From positions 1-16,409 of the forward strand of contig DYRX01000056.1 of assembly GCA_020718525.1 (NCBI GenBank): DNA of 16,409 nucleotides, given 5' to 3'. Positions within the stretch are counted from its first letter, which is position 1, and each line of letters starts with the position of its first letter. The notes beneath the pieces are model-generated. The model had not been told where the DNA came from and did no database searches. It saw nothing but the letters and a program-made list of their open reading frames with translations. Position numbers and translations under genes: made by a program. Shown here one piece after another: positions 8,216-13,913 of this stretch. This stretch comes from Victivallis vadensis. GTDB lineage: Bacteria > Verrucomicrobiota > Lentisphaeria > Victivallales > GWF2-50-93.

Positions 8216-8264
8216 AGATAATCTGGGCGCGAGTCTCTCCGCAGACTTCCGCTCCAGATTATCT
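8216..8264. repeat. Long imperfect palindrome in a divergent intergenic region
   Basis: AGATAATCTGG (8216-8226) and CCAGATTATCT (8254-8264) are a perfect 11-bp inverted repeat. Inside lies a second pair, AGTCT (about 8232-8236) and AGACT (about 8243-8247), so a nested two-part stem can form. It sits between the divergently transcribed GNAT and glycosyltransferase genes. It could be an operator, a REP-like element or a MITE remnant. Confidence 0.6.
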
Positions 8265-8267
8265 GAT

Positions 8268-8288
8268 GAAAATTGCACCGCAATTTTC
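8268..8288. repeat. Tight 9-bp hairpin
   Basis: GAAAATTGC (8268-8276) pairs perfectly with GCAATTTTC (8280-8288) around a three-base loop. It follows the preceding palindrome by only three bases. It resembles neither a standard terminator (low GC stem) nor a known riboswitch. Together the two hairpins occupy about 73 bases of the 295-base divergent gap (8148-8442), in which I see no gene. Confidence 0.6.
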
Positions 8289-8442
8289 TGAAGGGGAGTT
8301 TTTTCCTTCCAGTCAATATTGCGCCTTGATTGTGCAATCGTAGGAATTTATCGTGACATTTACTGGAAAATATGCAATGTCGGATGATCTTATCAGACTA
8401 GTTTAGATTGTTTGAATGCAATTCTCGAACCAGAGACGAAGC

Positions 8443-9627
8443 ATGAAAAAAAAGAATAAGCTGGCGTTAGTCATAACTCGGATGATTCCAGGCGGAGCGG
8501 CATATGTCGTCCGCGACATCATATCCCGTTTGTCTGGGCGCTTCGATATTACTCTCTACTGCGGGAAAGAAGACATCGGCTCAGATCTCGTCGAGTCTCT
8601 GAAAAGCCATGCCGAGATCGTGATCATTGAATCATTGCTCAGGAGAATTTCTCCTTTTCGCGACCTCAAAGTTCTGCTCCGACTTTTCAAGGAATTCCGC
8701 AGGAAGCGCTTTGACATTGTCCATACCCATACATCAAAGGCTGGGGTATTGGGACGCATTGCCGCCCATCTTGCGGGGATTCCGAGAATCATCCACAGCA
8801 CCCACGGATCAATCTACGAAGAAAATGCCCAGATTCCGGGAGTCAAGGAAAAATCTCTGAAGCAGAGGATTATGCTCACATGCGACAAGTTTGCCGGCAG
8901 ATTTTCGGATTTTGTCATAGTCCTGAGCGAAAAGGAGCGGGAAAGCTCGATTCGTCTTGCTCTGGCTCCACCCGATAAAATCCTGGCGATTCCCAATGGC
9001 ATTGATTTGAAAAGATTTGACAGGACAAAAGAGGGTAGGGCGGAAGCCAGGAATAAGCGAGGGATCGCCGACGGAGTTTATTTTATTCTCACTGTCGGAC
9101 GGATCAGCGAAGAAAAAGGCCAGGCAGAGCTTGCCCAGGCATTCAAATCTTCCATTGCAAAGATCCCGGATAAAAAAATATTTTGCGGAATTGTTGGAGA
9201 CGGTCCTAAAAGAAAAAGCATTGAACAGTCATGCGAGGACATGATCGGGCAGAATTTGCTTAAATTCTACGGTTTTTCCAAGGATGTCAGGGAATACCTC
9301 TATGCGGCAGACGCATTTGTCCTTCCATCAAAATATGAGGGTTTTGGGATTGCCCTTCTTGAGGCTCTGGCATGCGGACTGCCTGTCATCGCCAGCGACG
9401 CGGGCGGAATCCCCGAACTCGTTGGTGATGATTTTGACGGCAGTATCTATTCTTCCGGAGATATGGAATCCCTTTCAAGCATGATTGCAGGGATTGCCAG
9501 AGCCAATTCTAAAGCATCCTGGTTTTTCTCCGAAAAGAACAGAAAAAGGGCAGGGGACTTCGATCTGGACGCCATCATGAAAAGATACGAGGATATCTAC
9601 GGCGGAACGGTGTTACACTTCCGTTGA
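8443..9627 (+). CDS. GT4-family glycosyltransferase (group 1)
   Basis: The 394-aa protein has the two-domain GT-B layout of family 4 retaining glycosyltransferases. The N-terminal domain begins LALVITRMIPGGAAYVVRDI and contains FDIVHTHTSKAGVLGRIAA and IIHSTHG. The C-terminal domain has AIPNGIDLKRF, LTVGRISEEKGQAELA, GIVGDGPKR and the donor-binding E-x7-E in YEGFGIALLEALACGLPVIAS (about E299 and E307). Such enzymes usually build cell-surface polysaccharide from nucleotide sugars at the cytoplasmic face. I chose the ATG at 8443 (MKKKNKLALV) because the family begins there; an in-frame ATG at 8416 adds nine atypical residues. Neither has a strong ribosome-binding site. No other polysaccharide genes are near, so the product is unknown. 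The last few codons (TVLHFR) run into repeat-rich DNA. Confidence 0.92.
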   Translation: MKKKNKLALVITRMIPGGAAYVVRDIISRLSGRFDITLYCGKEDIGSDLVESLKSHAEIVIIESLLRRISPFRDLKVLLRLFKEFRRKRFDIVHTHTSKAGVLGRIAAHLAGIPRIIHSTHGSIYEENAQIPGVKEKSLKQRIMLTCDKFAGRFSDFVIVLSEKERESSIRLALAPPDKILAIPNGIDLKRFDRTKEGRAEARNKRGIADGVYFILTVGRISEEKGQAELAQAFKSSIAKIPDKKIFCGIVGDGPKRKSIEQSCEDMIGQNLLKFYGFSKDVREYLYAADAFVLPSKYEGFGIALLEALACGLPVIASDAGGIPELVGDDFDGSIYSSGDMESLSSMIAGIARANSKASWFFSEKNRKRAGDFDLDAIMKRYEDIYGGTVLHFR

Positions 9628-9681
9628 TGCGGATGGAAAAATCAGATGCCTAGACAATTTCAGCCATTCCGCCAAAGCACC

Positions 9682-9700
9682 AAAGGGGTCTGACCCTTTT
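9682..9700 (+). terminator. Palindrome with GGGGTCTGACCC core after the glycosyltransferase gene
   Basis: AAAGGGGTCTGACCCTTTT folds into a roughly 7-bp hairpin ending in T residues, 54 bases after the stop at 9627, so it may terminate the glycosyltransferase transcript. The GGGGTC-x-GACCC core also resembles a motif I recall beside REP-associated transposases. No transposase gene is visible here. Confidence 0.45.
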
Positions 9701-9841
9701 AAATAAGTGTAATATATTTATAATTAAGATGTTGTGAATAATTAATGTTGTAAAAGTGGCTGTTACGGCGTTTAGGATTGGCCGCAGAAAACGCTGTAAG
9801 CGGCTTTTTCTGTCGGAATACCGCGGAGCGGCCGGATTTTC

Positions 9842-9858
9842 GATTCGCAAAGCGAATC
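9842..9858. repeat. Short perfect hairpin GATTCGC/GCGAATC
   Basis: A 7-bp stem (9842-9848 with 9852-9858) and AAA loop, directly abutting the larger compound palindrome at 9862. It is part of the repeat-packed stretch 9628-10160, where I find no real gene. Confidence 0.5.
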
Positions 9859-9861
9859 CTT

Positions 9862-9929
9862 GGAGTGCTGGCGTGTGAGCACCGCTTTAAGATTCCTGAT
9901 TAAAAAGCGCGGCTGACACCGCGCACTCC
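9862..9929. repeat. Compound palindromic repeat, GGAGTGC family
   Basis: Outer arms GGAGTGC (9862-9868) and GCACTCC (9923-9929) enclose two mini-hairpins: GTGCT/AGCAC on the left and GCGCGG/CCGCGC on the right. An inner CGCTTT/AAAGCG pair completes the figure. The whole 68 bases can fold as a branched structure. I recall similar 'GGAGTGC...GCACTCC' elements scattered in PVC-type genomes; a genome search would be needed to confirm it is multicopy. Confidence 0.6.
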
Positions 9930-10001
9930 GAAAGATGGCTTTGCCATCAAGAGCAGTGTTGAGGCGAATCAGCTCCGTGAAGTTTAAAGACAAGAACTTG
10001 T

Positions 10002-10022
10002 CCCTCACACAAAGCCACAAAG
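10002..10022. repeat. Fragment of the 'TCACAAAGnCnCAAAG' repeat family
   Basis: CCCTCACACAAAGCCACAAAG resembles the left arm of the element at 14909-15043 (TCTCACAAAGGCGCAAAG). It is probably a decayed half-copy inside the repeat cluster. Confidence 0.4.
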
Positions 10023-10030
10023 ATTTCACC

Positions 10031-10091
10031 TGGGAACGCCGAGCTCCAGCTCGGTATCTGAAAGAGAGCCGACAAGATGTCGGCGTTCCCA
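10031..10091. repeat. Compound REP-like palindrome (GGGAACGCCGA arms)
   Basis: TGGGAACGCCGA (10031-10042) and TCGGCGTTCCCA (10080-10091) form a perfect 12-bp inverted repeat. Each arm also begins its own small hairpin: CCGAGCT/AGCTCGG on the left and GCCGACA/TGTCGGC on the right, with a spacer TATCTGAAAGAGA. The same element occurs in the opposite orientation at 13551-13609. Its architecture matches the bipartite REP/BIME type of intergenic repeat. Confidence 0.75.
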
Positions 10092-10159
10092 TCAGGAAAA
10101 AACGCAGTGTTGCTATCCCGTCTGTTAGGCTTTTGTCTGACCGTAAACCGTTAAATTTA

Positions 10160-10323
10160 GTTTTACCGCCTGAGATGGCCATCCATCGTTTGAGAAGAGT
10201 GGATTTGCCTGTCTGCCTTACTCCAAAGAGAAGAATAACCTTCTTTCTGCTTTTAGATGCTTCTGGACTTGCGAAAAAAGGCATTTTCTTCTCGATTGTC
10301 CGATGGAAATACTCATCATTCAT
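10160..10323 (-). pseudogene. Relic of the AAA ATPase gene (first ~54 codons only)
   Basis: From the ATG at 10321-10323 the frame encodes MNDEYFHRTIEKKMPFFASP and runs through a P-loop (GVRQTGKST) to AISGGKTK. It is nearly identical to the intact ATPase encoded at 12102-13349; the one residue change I see before the break is Ala to Val inside the P-loop. At 10160 the similarity stops abruptly. The open frame continues to 9772, but that part is a read-through of palindromic repeat DNA, and no Walker B or DUF4143 segment follows. It is therefore a broken duplicate, not a functional gene. Confidence 0.85.
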
Positions 10324-10380
10324 GGATATCCCTCTGCATATTTACCCGTATAATATGCAGTTGGCTGATCAATTTGTTAA
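10160..10380. repeat. Direct repeat, copy 1 of 2 (ATPase promoter plus 5' end)
   Basis: These 221 bases align without gaps to 13186-13406 at a constant offset of 3026, with about 11 mismatches by eye. Seven of them fall in the last 40 bases, outside the coding part. The repeat spans the ATPase 5' end, ribosome-binding site and promoter. In this copy the -35 element is altered (TTAACA for TTGACA). Confidence 0.9.
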
Positions 10381-10526
10381 GCCCCGCCGTTCTTTTTGCC
10401 GAAATGGCAAACTCGGATATCCCCGCCCCTGTCCATACCTTTTTTGCTCATCAAAATAAAAAATATCGCCACGGTTCCCGCCACGACGATTAAAGTCGAA
10501 ATCACAATAGCGAACCCGTCCGGCAT
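10377..10526 (-). CDS. Possible 49-aa single-pass membrane protein
   Basis: A short frame encodes MPDGFAIVISTLIVVAGTVA followed by IFFIL and a polar tail with MSKKGMDRGG. The hydrophobic run of about 20 residues followed by lysines is a credible membrane anchor. Against it: no ribosome-binding site, an alternative start further up whose codons run through a perfect palindrome, and a stop located inside the edge of the direct repeat. It is divergent from the fic gene. It may be a real small membrane protein or chance. Confidence 0.3.
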   Translation of the reverse strand: MPDGFAIVISTLIVVAGTVAIFFILMSKKGMDRGGDIRVCHFGKKNGGA

Positions 10527-10556
10527 ATTTTGTCGCTTGCGGAGAATAGGCGGGAC

Positions 10557-10581
10557 AATCTCCGCAAAAAATGCGGAGATT
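10557..10581. promoter_or_regulatory. Perfect 10-bp inverted repeat upstream of fic (candidate operator)
   Basis: AATCTCCGCA (10557-10566) and TGCGGAGATT (10572-10581) flank five A residues. It lies 41 bases before the fic start, just upstream of the presumed -35 region. It could bind a dimeric regulator or form a hairpin. No T run follows the stem on the plus strand, so a terminator reading rightward is unlikely. Confidence 0.5.
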
Positions 10582-10607
10582 ATGCTGGTTTTCATGGCAC
10601 GGCATGC

Positions 10608-10613
10608 TATATT
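10608..10613 (+). promoter_or_regulatory. Candidate -10 element of fic, implying a nearly leaderless transcript
   Basis: TATATT ends nine bases before the fic ATG (10623) and no Shine-Dalgarno is present. If it is used, transcription would start within a few bases of the start codon. The corresponding -35 is poor (CTGGTT), so the call is tentative. Confidence 0.3.
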
Positions 10614-10622
10614 CACCGATTC

Positions 10623-11741
10623 ATGAAGAAACAAGCATACATCCATCAGCTTCCTGGCTGGCCCAAGTTCAGGTGGGATATCGCCGCTCTTGCGCCGATA
10701 CTCGCGGAAACGCGCCACCGCCAGGGTCTTCTGCTCGGGCACATGCAGGCGCTTGGCTTCTCATTGCAGGGAGAGGCCACGCTCGAGACCATCACCCTTG
10801 ACGTCCTCAAGTCATGCGAGATTGAAGGAGAGCATCTCAACGCAAAACAGGTACGTTCCTCGGTGGCGCACCGTCTTGGAATCGCTATCGCCGGCGCGAC
10901 ACCCGCCGACCGGCATGTCGACGGAGTTGTGGAGATGATGCTCGACGCCACGCAGAACTATTGTCGTCCCCTCGACGCGGAGCGCCTCTGCGCCTGGCAT
11001 GCCTCGCTTTTTCCCGCAGGCCGCAGTGGGATGAGAAAAATCATTGCAGGCGAGTGGCGTAAAAACACTTCCGACGATCCGATGCAGGTCGTGTCAGGCG
11101 CCGCCGGGCGTGAAAAGGTTCATTTTGAGGCGCCTTCAGGGGATCAGGTGCCGAAAGAGATGGACACCTTCATATCCTGGTTCAACAATGAGACGTACCT
11201 CGATCCGGTGCTGAAAGCCGGCGTCACGCACCTGTGGATGCTCACAGTCCATCCGTTCGACGACGGCAACGGGAGGATAGCAAGGGCAGTGACCGACATG
11301 CAGCTCGCGAGGGCAGACGGCAGTTCCCGCAGGTTTTACAGCATGTCCGCCGAAATCCGCCGACATCGCCGCCAGTATTATGAAATTATCGAGAAGACAC
11401 AGAAAGGCTCCCTCGACATATCCCACTGGCTGGACTGGTTTTTGGGATGCCTGCGCTCGGCAATAGCGGCAAGCGAAGGGCAGCTCTCGCAGGTTCTGAA
11501 AAAGTCCCGTTTCTGGGAGAAGCATGGAAGCCGCCCGTTGAATCCACGGCAGAGGCTCCTTCTTGGAAGGCTGATCGACGGGTTCGATGGCAGGCTGAAC
11601 ACCTCGAAATGGGCGAAAATAGCCAAGTGCTCCCAGGACACTGCCGGACGCGACATACAAGGGCTTGTAGAACTGGGAATACTGGACAAGGATAAAGGTG
11701 CCGGACGGAGCACCGCATATCTTCTGATGGATTATGATTAA
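10623..11741 (+). CDS. Fic-family enzyme with DUF4172 N-domain, inhibitory helix and C-terminal wHTH
   Basis: The 372-aa protein starts with a DUF4172-like segment (HQLPGWPKFRWD, then LLLGHMQALGF). The inhibitory helix follows with S64-C-E-I-E68-G69, matching the S/T-x-x-x-E-G/N motif of class II (self-inhibited) Fic proteins. The catalytic motif HPFDDGNGRIAR (210-221) is fully canonical. A C-terminal winged-helix-like segment (NTSKWAKIAKCSQDTAGRDIQGLVELGIL) suggests DNA binding. Fic enzymes usually transfer AMP from ATP to a protein hydroxyl; the target is unknown. I start at 10623 because this family begins there. The frame is open back to 10530 but crosses the palindrome. Two sampled 60-base lines are about 62% and 72% G+C, higher than sampled neighbouring accessory genes, hinting at separate origin. 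No antitoxin gene is adjacent. Confidence 0.92.
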   Translation: MKKQAYIHQLPGWPKFRWDIAALAPILAETRHRQGLLLGHMQALGFSLQGEATLETITLDVLKSCEIEGEHLNAKQVRSSVAHRLGIAIAGATPADRHVDGVVEMMLDATQNYCRPLDAERLCAWHASLFPAGRSGMRKIIAGEWRKNTSDDPMQVVSGAAGREKVHFEAPSGDQVPKEMDTFISWFNNETYLDPVLKAGVTHLWMLTVHPFDDGNGRIARAVTDMQLARADGSSRRFYSMSAEIRRHRRQYYEIIEKTQKGSLDISHWLDWFLGCLRSAIAASEGQLSQVLKKSRFWEKHGSRPLNPRQRLLLGRLIDGFDGRLNTSKWAKIAKCSQDTAGRDIQGLVELGILDKDKGAGRSTAYLLMDYD

Positions 11742-11742
11742 G

Positions 11743-11757
11743 GCGGGCTTCGCCCGC
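11743..11757 (+). terminator. GC hairpin right after fic
   Basis: GCGGGC (11743-11748) and GCCCGC (11752-11757) form a 6-bp stem with a TTC loop, two bases after the fic stop codon region. There is no T run behind it, so termination is plausible but not certain. It may equally be one of the island's palindromes. Confidence 0.4.
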
Positions 11758-11865
11758 AACCCAAATCCGAAATCCTAATGCGGACGGAGATTTTGTTTGC
11801 GGTTTTACAGTTTGACAGTTAAGAAATCAGAAGTCGCAGAGCAGATAAAGCCGCAACCGATTTTT

Positions 11866-11974
11866 TAACTACGAAACACGCGGAATACGCGAAAAAGTTT
11901 ACGGTTTACTGTTTAACAATTTACGGTCAAAAAGCGGTCATATTAACCACAGATGGACACAGATACACACTGAT
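11866..11974. repeat. Low-complexity intergenic repeat motifs (ACGAAACACGCGG..., ACAGATGGACACAG...)
   Basis: Two quasi-periodic motifs occur: AACTACGAAACACGCGGAAT continuing into TACGCGAAAAAG (about 11867-11898), and AACCACAGATGGACACAGAT continuing ACACACTGAT (about 11945-11974). I recall both types as recurring intergenic sequences in many unrelated bacteria. A third piece, TTTAACAATTTACGGTCA (11912-11929), matches 16 of 18 bases of the reverse complement of 10138-10155. No gene is present in 11742-12101. Confidence 0.5.
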
Positions 11975-11980
11975 TATTTT

Positions 11981-12093
11981 GAGCGAAGCTCTTTGGACTG
12001 CTTGCCCAGAGCTTGTCGCTGGGCGGTGATTTTTCACCGCTTTCTCCTTGCGGCGATCATTCGCCGCAAAAGCGCCGGAGAAGAATCTCCGGC
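11981..12093. repeat. Tandem row of five hairpins
   Basis: Consecutive perfect stems: GAGC/GCTC (11981-11991); GCCCAG/CTGGGC (12004-12024); GCGGTGA/TCACCGC (12023-12040); TTGCGGCGA/TCGCCGCAA (12048-12069); GCCGGAGA/TCTCCGGC (12074-12093). The row fills the space between the convergent fic and ATPase genes. The last hairpin, read on the minus strand, is followed by GCTTTT and may terminate the ATPase transcript. Confidence 0.7.
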
Positions 12094-12101
12094 AAATTTT
12101 C

Positions 12102-13349
12102 TTAAAACTCGTTCCATGGTATCGCGGTGATCTGATCATCTAGCTTCTGCCTGTTTGGACAACGGCATACGAGATAGCCGTGTTTTGCCATTCCGCGATG
12201 AAGCTCAAGGAATGTCCTTATATGTCTTGCATCCTGAATGGAGGGGGACTTTGTCCATTTGATTTCTACCGGTATTATGTCTTGGGGGGTTTCAACAACC
12301 GCGTCAACCTCCGCTCCTGTAGCCGTTTTCCAAGTTGAAAGCCTAAAGCCGTTTCCGTGGTATCTGCAACGATGATACAGCTCGGTCATAACCCACTGTT
12401 CGAAAAGATGCCCAGGATCAAGTTGTAGAAGAGCCTCATTGAAAGGAAGTCCTGTCAGCATGTTTCTCACTCCGATGTCGAATATCAGAAATCTCGGAGC
12501 TGTAAGAACCCTTTTTCGACTTCTGCCAAACGCATTTACCCGAGCGCCAAGATAGCTGTCCTCCAAAACTTGATAAAAATTGCGGAGCGTGTTGGGCGCG
12601 ACGCCTACTTCGCTTGATAGTTTGGTGTAGTTCACTGATTGTCCAGATTCTAGAGCTGCGAGACGGAGAAATCTTAGGAAGGCTCCCATGTCATGGACTA
12701 TGCTTTCTTGCCTGATCTCGTTTTCTATGTAAAGGTCAACATAGCTTGCAAGCGTCTGCGCCCAGGAGTCTGAAGTTTCGTGAAAAAGCCCGGGCAGGCT
12801 TCCGTAGAGGAGCATGTCTTCAAGCCTGCGTTGTGGAAAGATCTTGCAATCTGATGGCGGCTCATCGGAAAAAGGAAGAATTTCAACGCGTCGCTGTTCA
12901 GCCTGAATGACAGGCGACAAATGATAAGTGTGGACTCTACCTGGTAAAAGATTTGCAGAGCCTCTTTTCAACTGCCGAGCAGAACTGCCAGTTATAAAAA
13001 ATTGGAGGGCGTTGGGATTGGAGTCGTAGACATGCTGGACATCCTCAAGAAGCGAGGGGACTTTCTGTATTTCGTCAATTACAACGTTCCTTAGATCCTG
13101 ATCCGCTTCAAGCTCCCGGACGAGCAAGCCTTCATCTGCTTCGTAGCGACGGCGCTCCTCCCGATTCTGGAGGTTCAAATATTTCGTTTTACCGCCTGAG
13201 ATGGCCATCCAGCGTTTGAGAAGAGTGGATTTGCCTGTCTGCCTTGCTCCAAAGAGAAGAATAACCTTCTTTCTGCTTTTAGACGCTTCTGGACTTGCGA
13301 AAAAAGGCATTTTCTTCTCGATTGTCCGATGGAAATACTCATCATTCAT
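12102..13349 (-). CDS. AAA-family ATPase with C-terminal DUF4143-like nuclease-fold domain
   Basis: The 415-aa protein has a P-loop LLFGARQTGKST (Walker A about 34-42) and a Walker B region NVVIDEIQKVPSLLEDV. This is followed by FFITGSSARQL, a sensor-like stretch typical of this ATPase group. A winged-helix-like part (SVNYTKLSSEVGVAPNTLRNFYQVLEDSYL) sits in the middle. The C-terminus carries GAEVDAVVE...VEIKW, a PD-(D/E)xK-like core (about D349, E362, K364). These proteins are common, mobile and poorly understood. I chose the ATG at 13347-13349: GAGGG stands six bases before it, while the ATG at 13355 would overlap that site. The broken copy at 10160-10323 also keeps only this start. It is convergent with fic. 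Confidence 0.9.
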   Translation of the reverse strand: MNDEYFHRTIEKKMPFFASPEASKSRKKVILLFGARQTGKSTLLKRWMAISGGKTKYLNLQNREERRRYEADEGLLVRELEADQDLRNVVIDEIQKVPSLLEDVQHVYDSNPNALQFFITGSSARQLKRGSANLLPGRVHTYHLSPVIQAEQRRVEILPFSDEPPSDCKIFPQRRLEDMLLYGSLPGLFHETSDSWAQTLASYVDLYIENEIRQESIVHDMGAFLRFLRLAALESGQSVNYTKLSSEVGVAPNTLRNFYQVLEDSYLGARVNAFGRSRKRVLTAPRFLIFDIGVRNMLTGLPFNEALLQLDPGHLFEQWVMTELYHRCRYHGNGFRLSTWKTATGAEVDAVVETPQDIIPVEIKWTKSPSIQDARHIRTFLELHRGMAKHGYLVCRCPNRQKLDDQITAIPWNEF

Positions 13350-13406
13350 GGACATCCCTCTGCATAATTAGCCGATAAATATGCAGTTGGCTGATCAATA
13401 TGTCAA
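13186..13406. repeat. Direct repeat, copy 2 of 2 (intact ATPase promoter plus 5' end)
   Basis: This is the partner of 10160-10380, in the same orientation. It is the presumed parental copy because it is continuous with the full ATPase gene and retains a consensus -35 box. Confidence 0.9.
13378..13406 (-). promoter_or_regulatory. Promoter of the ATPase gene
   Basis: On the minus strand TTGACA (13406-13401), a perfect -35, is followed after 17 bases by CATATT (13383-13378), a 4/6 match to the -10. Transcription would begin near 13371, about 20 bases before the start codon, leaving room for the GAGGG ribosome-binding site. Confidence 0.55.
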
Positions 13407-13550
13407 GTATTTTATACTCATTTCACGTGAATTTTACATATTGACGGGCAAAATTTGGGATTGGATTTTTTTGTTCCGCCTGATGGGCGACATGAATTTC
13501 GTCCGAGGAAGGAACGGAAGAAAAGAATGTCTGCGGTCAGAATTTTCTGA

Positions 13551-13609
13551 TGGGAACGCCGACATCCTGTCGGCTTTCTTAAGATACCGAGCTGGTGCTC
13601 GGTGTTCCC
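13551..13609. repeat. Compound REP-like palindrome, inverted copy of 10031-10091
   Basis: TGGGAACGCCGACATCCTGT starts the left hairpin (GCCGACA/TGTCGGC), and the right hairpin is CCGAGCT...GCTCGG, ending in TGTTCCC. It matches the reverse complement of 10031-10091 with a slightly shorter spacer (TTTCTTAAGATA). Outside this element and its half-unit I see nothing gene-like between 13407 and 13694. Confidence 0.75.
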
Positions 13610-13619
13610 GGGTAAGGGA

Positions 13620-13654
13620 TCTCTTAAGATGCCGAGCTGGCGCTCGGCGTTCCA
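13620..13654. repeat. Half-unit of the REP-like element
   Basis: TCTCTTAAGATGCCGAGCTG, then GCGCTCGGCGTTCC, repeats the spacer and right-hand hairpin of the adjacent full element, giving a locally tandem one-and-a-half unit array. Confidence 0.65.
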
Positions 13655-13694
13655 GGGTTATACAGATCTGCACTTCCAGTCTGCGGCAGGACAT

Positions 13695-13895
13695 TCATCT
13701 GAGACGGAAGAGTTTCCTTTTTCCGCATTTGGGACATGAACGCCTGCCGTCAAGGCAATCAACACAGATGAAACCACATTTATCACAGACAACTCCATAT
13801 GGGATACGCTTTTTATGACATATTTTACAAATACGTCCTCCAGGCATCAATATGTTCCCAATTATTTTCTGAACTGTCTTTTGAAAATTCATCAT
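13695..13895 (-). CDS. Small zinc-ribbon-like protein with four CxxC pairs
   Basis: The 66-aa basic protein has eight cysteines in four C-x-x-C pairs: CKIC (23-26), CDKC (37-40), CVDC (44-47) and CPKC (54-57). This spacing can hold two zinc ions and resembles rubredoxin-like or zinc-ribbon mini-proteins, often used in nucleic-acid or protein contacts. There is no recognised family beyond that. The ATG (13893-13895, or the next codon) is preceded by AAAGGAAG about eight bases upstream. It begins 18 bases after the cysteine peptidase stop, so it is probably the last gene of that cassette. The frame ends at the border of the repeat area. Confidence 0.7.
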   Translation of the reverse strand: MMNFQKTVQKIIGNILMPGGRICKICHKKRIPYGVVCDKCGFICVDCLDGRRSCPKCGKRKLFRLR

Positions 13896-13913
13896 GATAT
13901 TAGCTTCCTTTTT

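Noticed and set aside
9842..10091. CRISPR array
   Set aside because: The palindromes differ in sequence, lack regular unique spacers, and no cas gene is present.
9772..10159. Open frame continuing the ATPase relic on the minus strand
   Set aside because: The residues after the break are translations of palindromic repeats (YRAGARRS-type) with no domain; it is read-through, not a gene.
10530..10622. Longer N-terminus for the Fic protein
   Set aside because: The extra codons cross the perfect palindrome at 10557-10581, and the family N-terminus begins at the ATG at 10623.
11927..12139. 70-codon minus-strand frame in the fic-ATPase gap
   Set aside because: It consists of hairpins and the ACAGATGGACACAG repeat, and overlaps the end of the ATPase gene.
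13434..13694. 86-codon minus-strand frame with RAPARYLK-type repeats
   Set aside because: It is composed of the REP-like palindromes 13551-13654 read as protein.
13381..13818. 145-codon plus-strand frame
   Set aside because: It runs through the promoter and repeats and then antisense to the cysteine-rich gene; no protein-like character.
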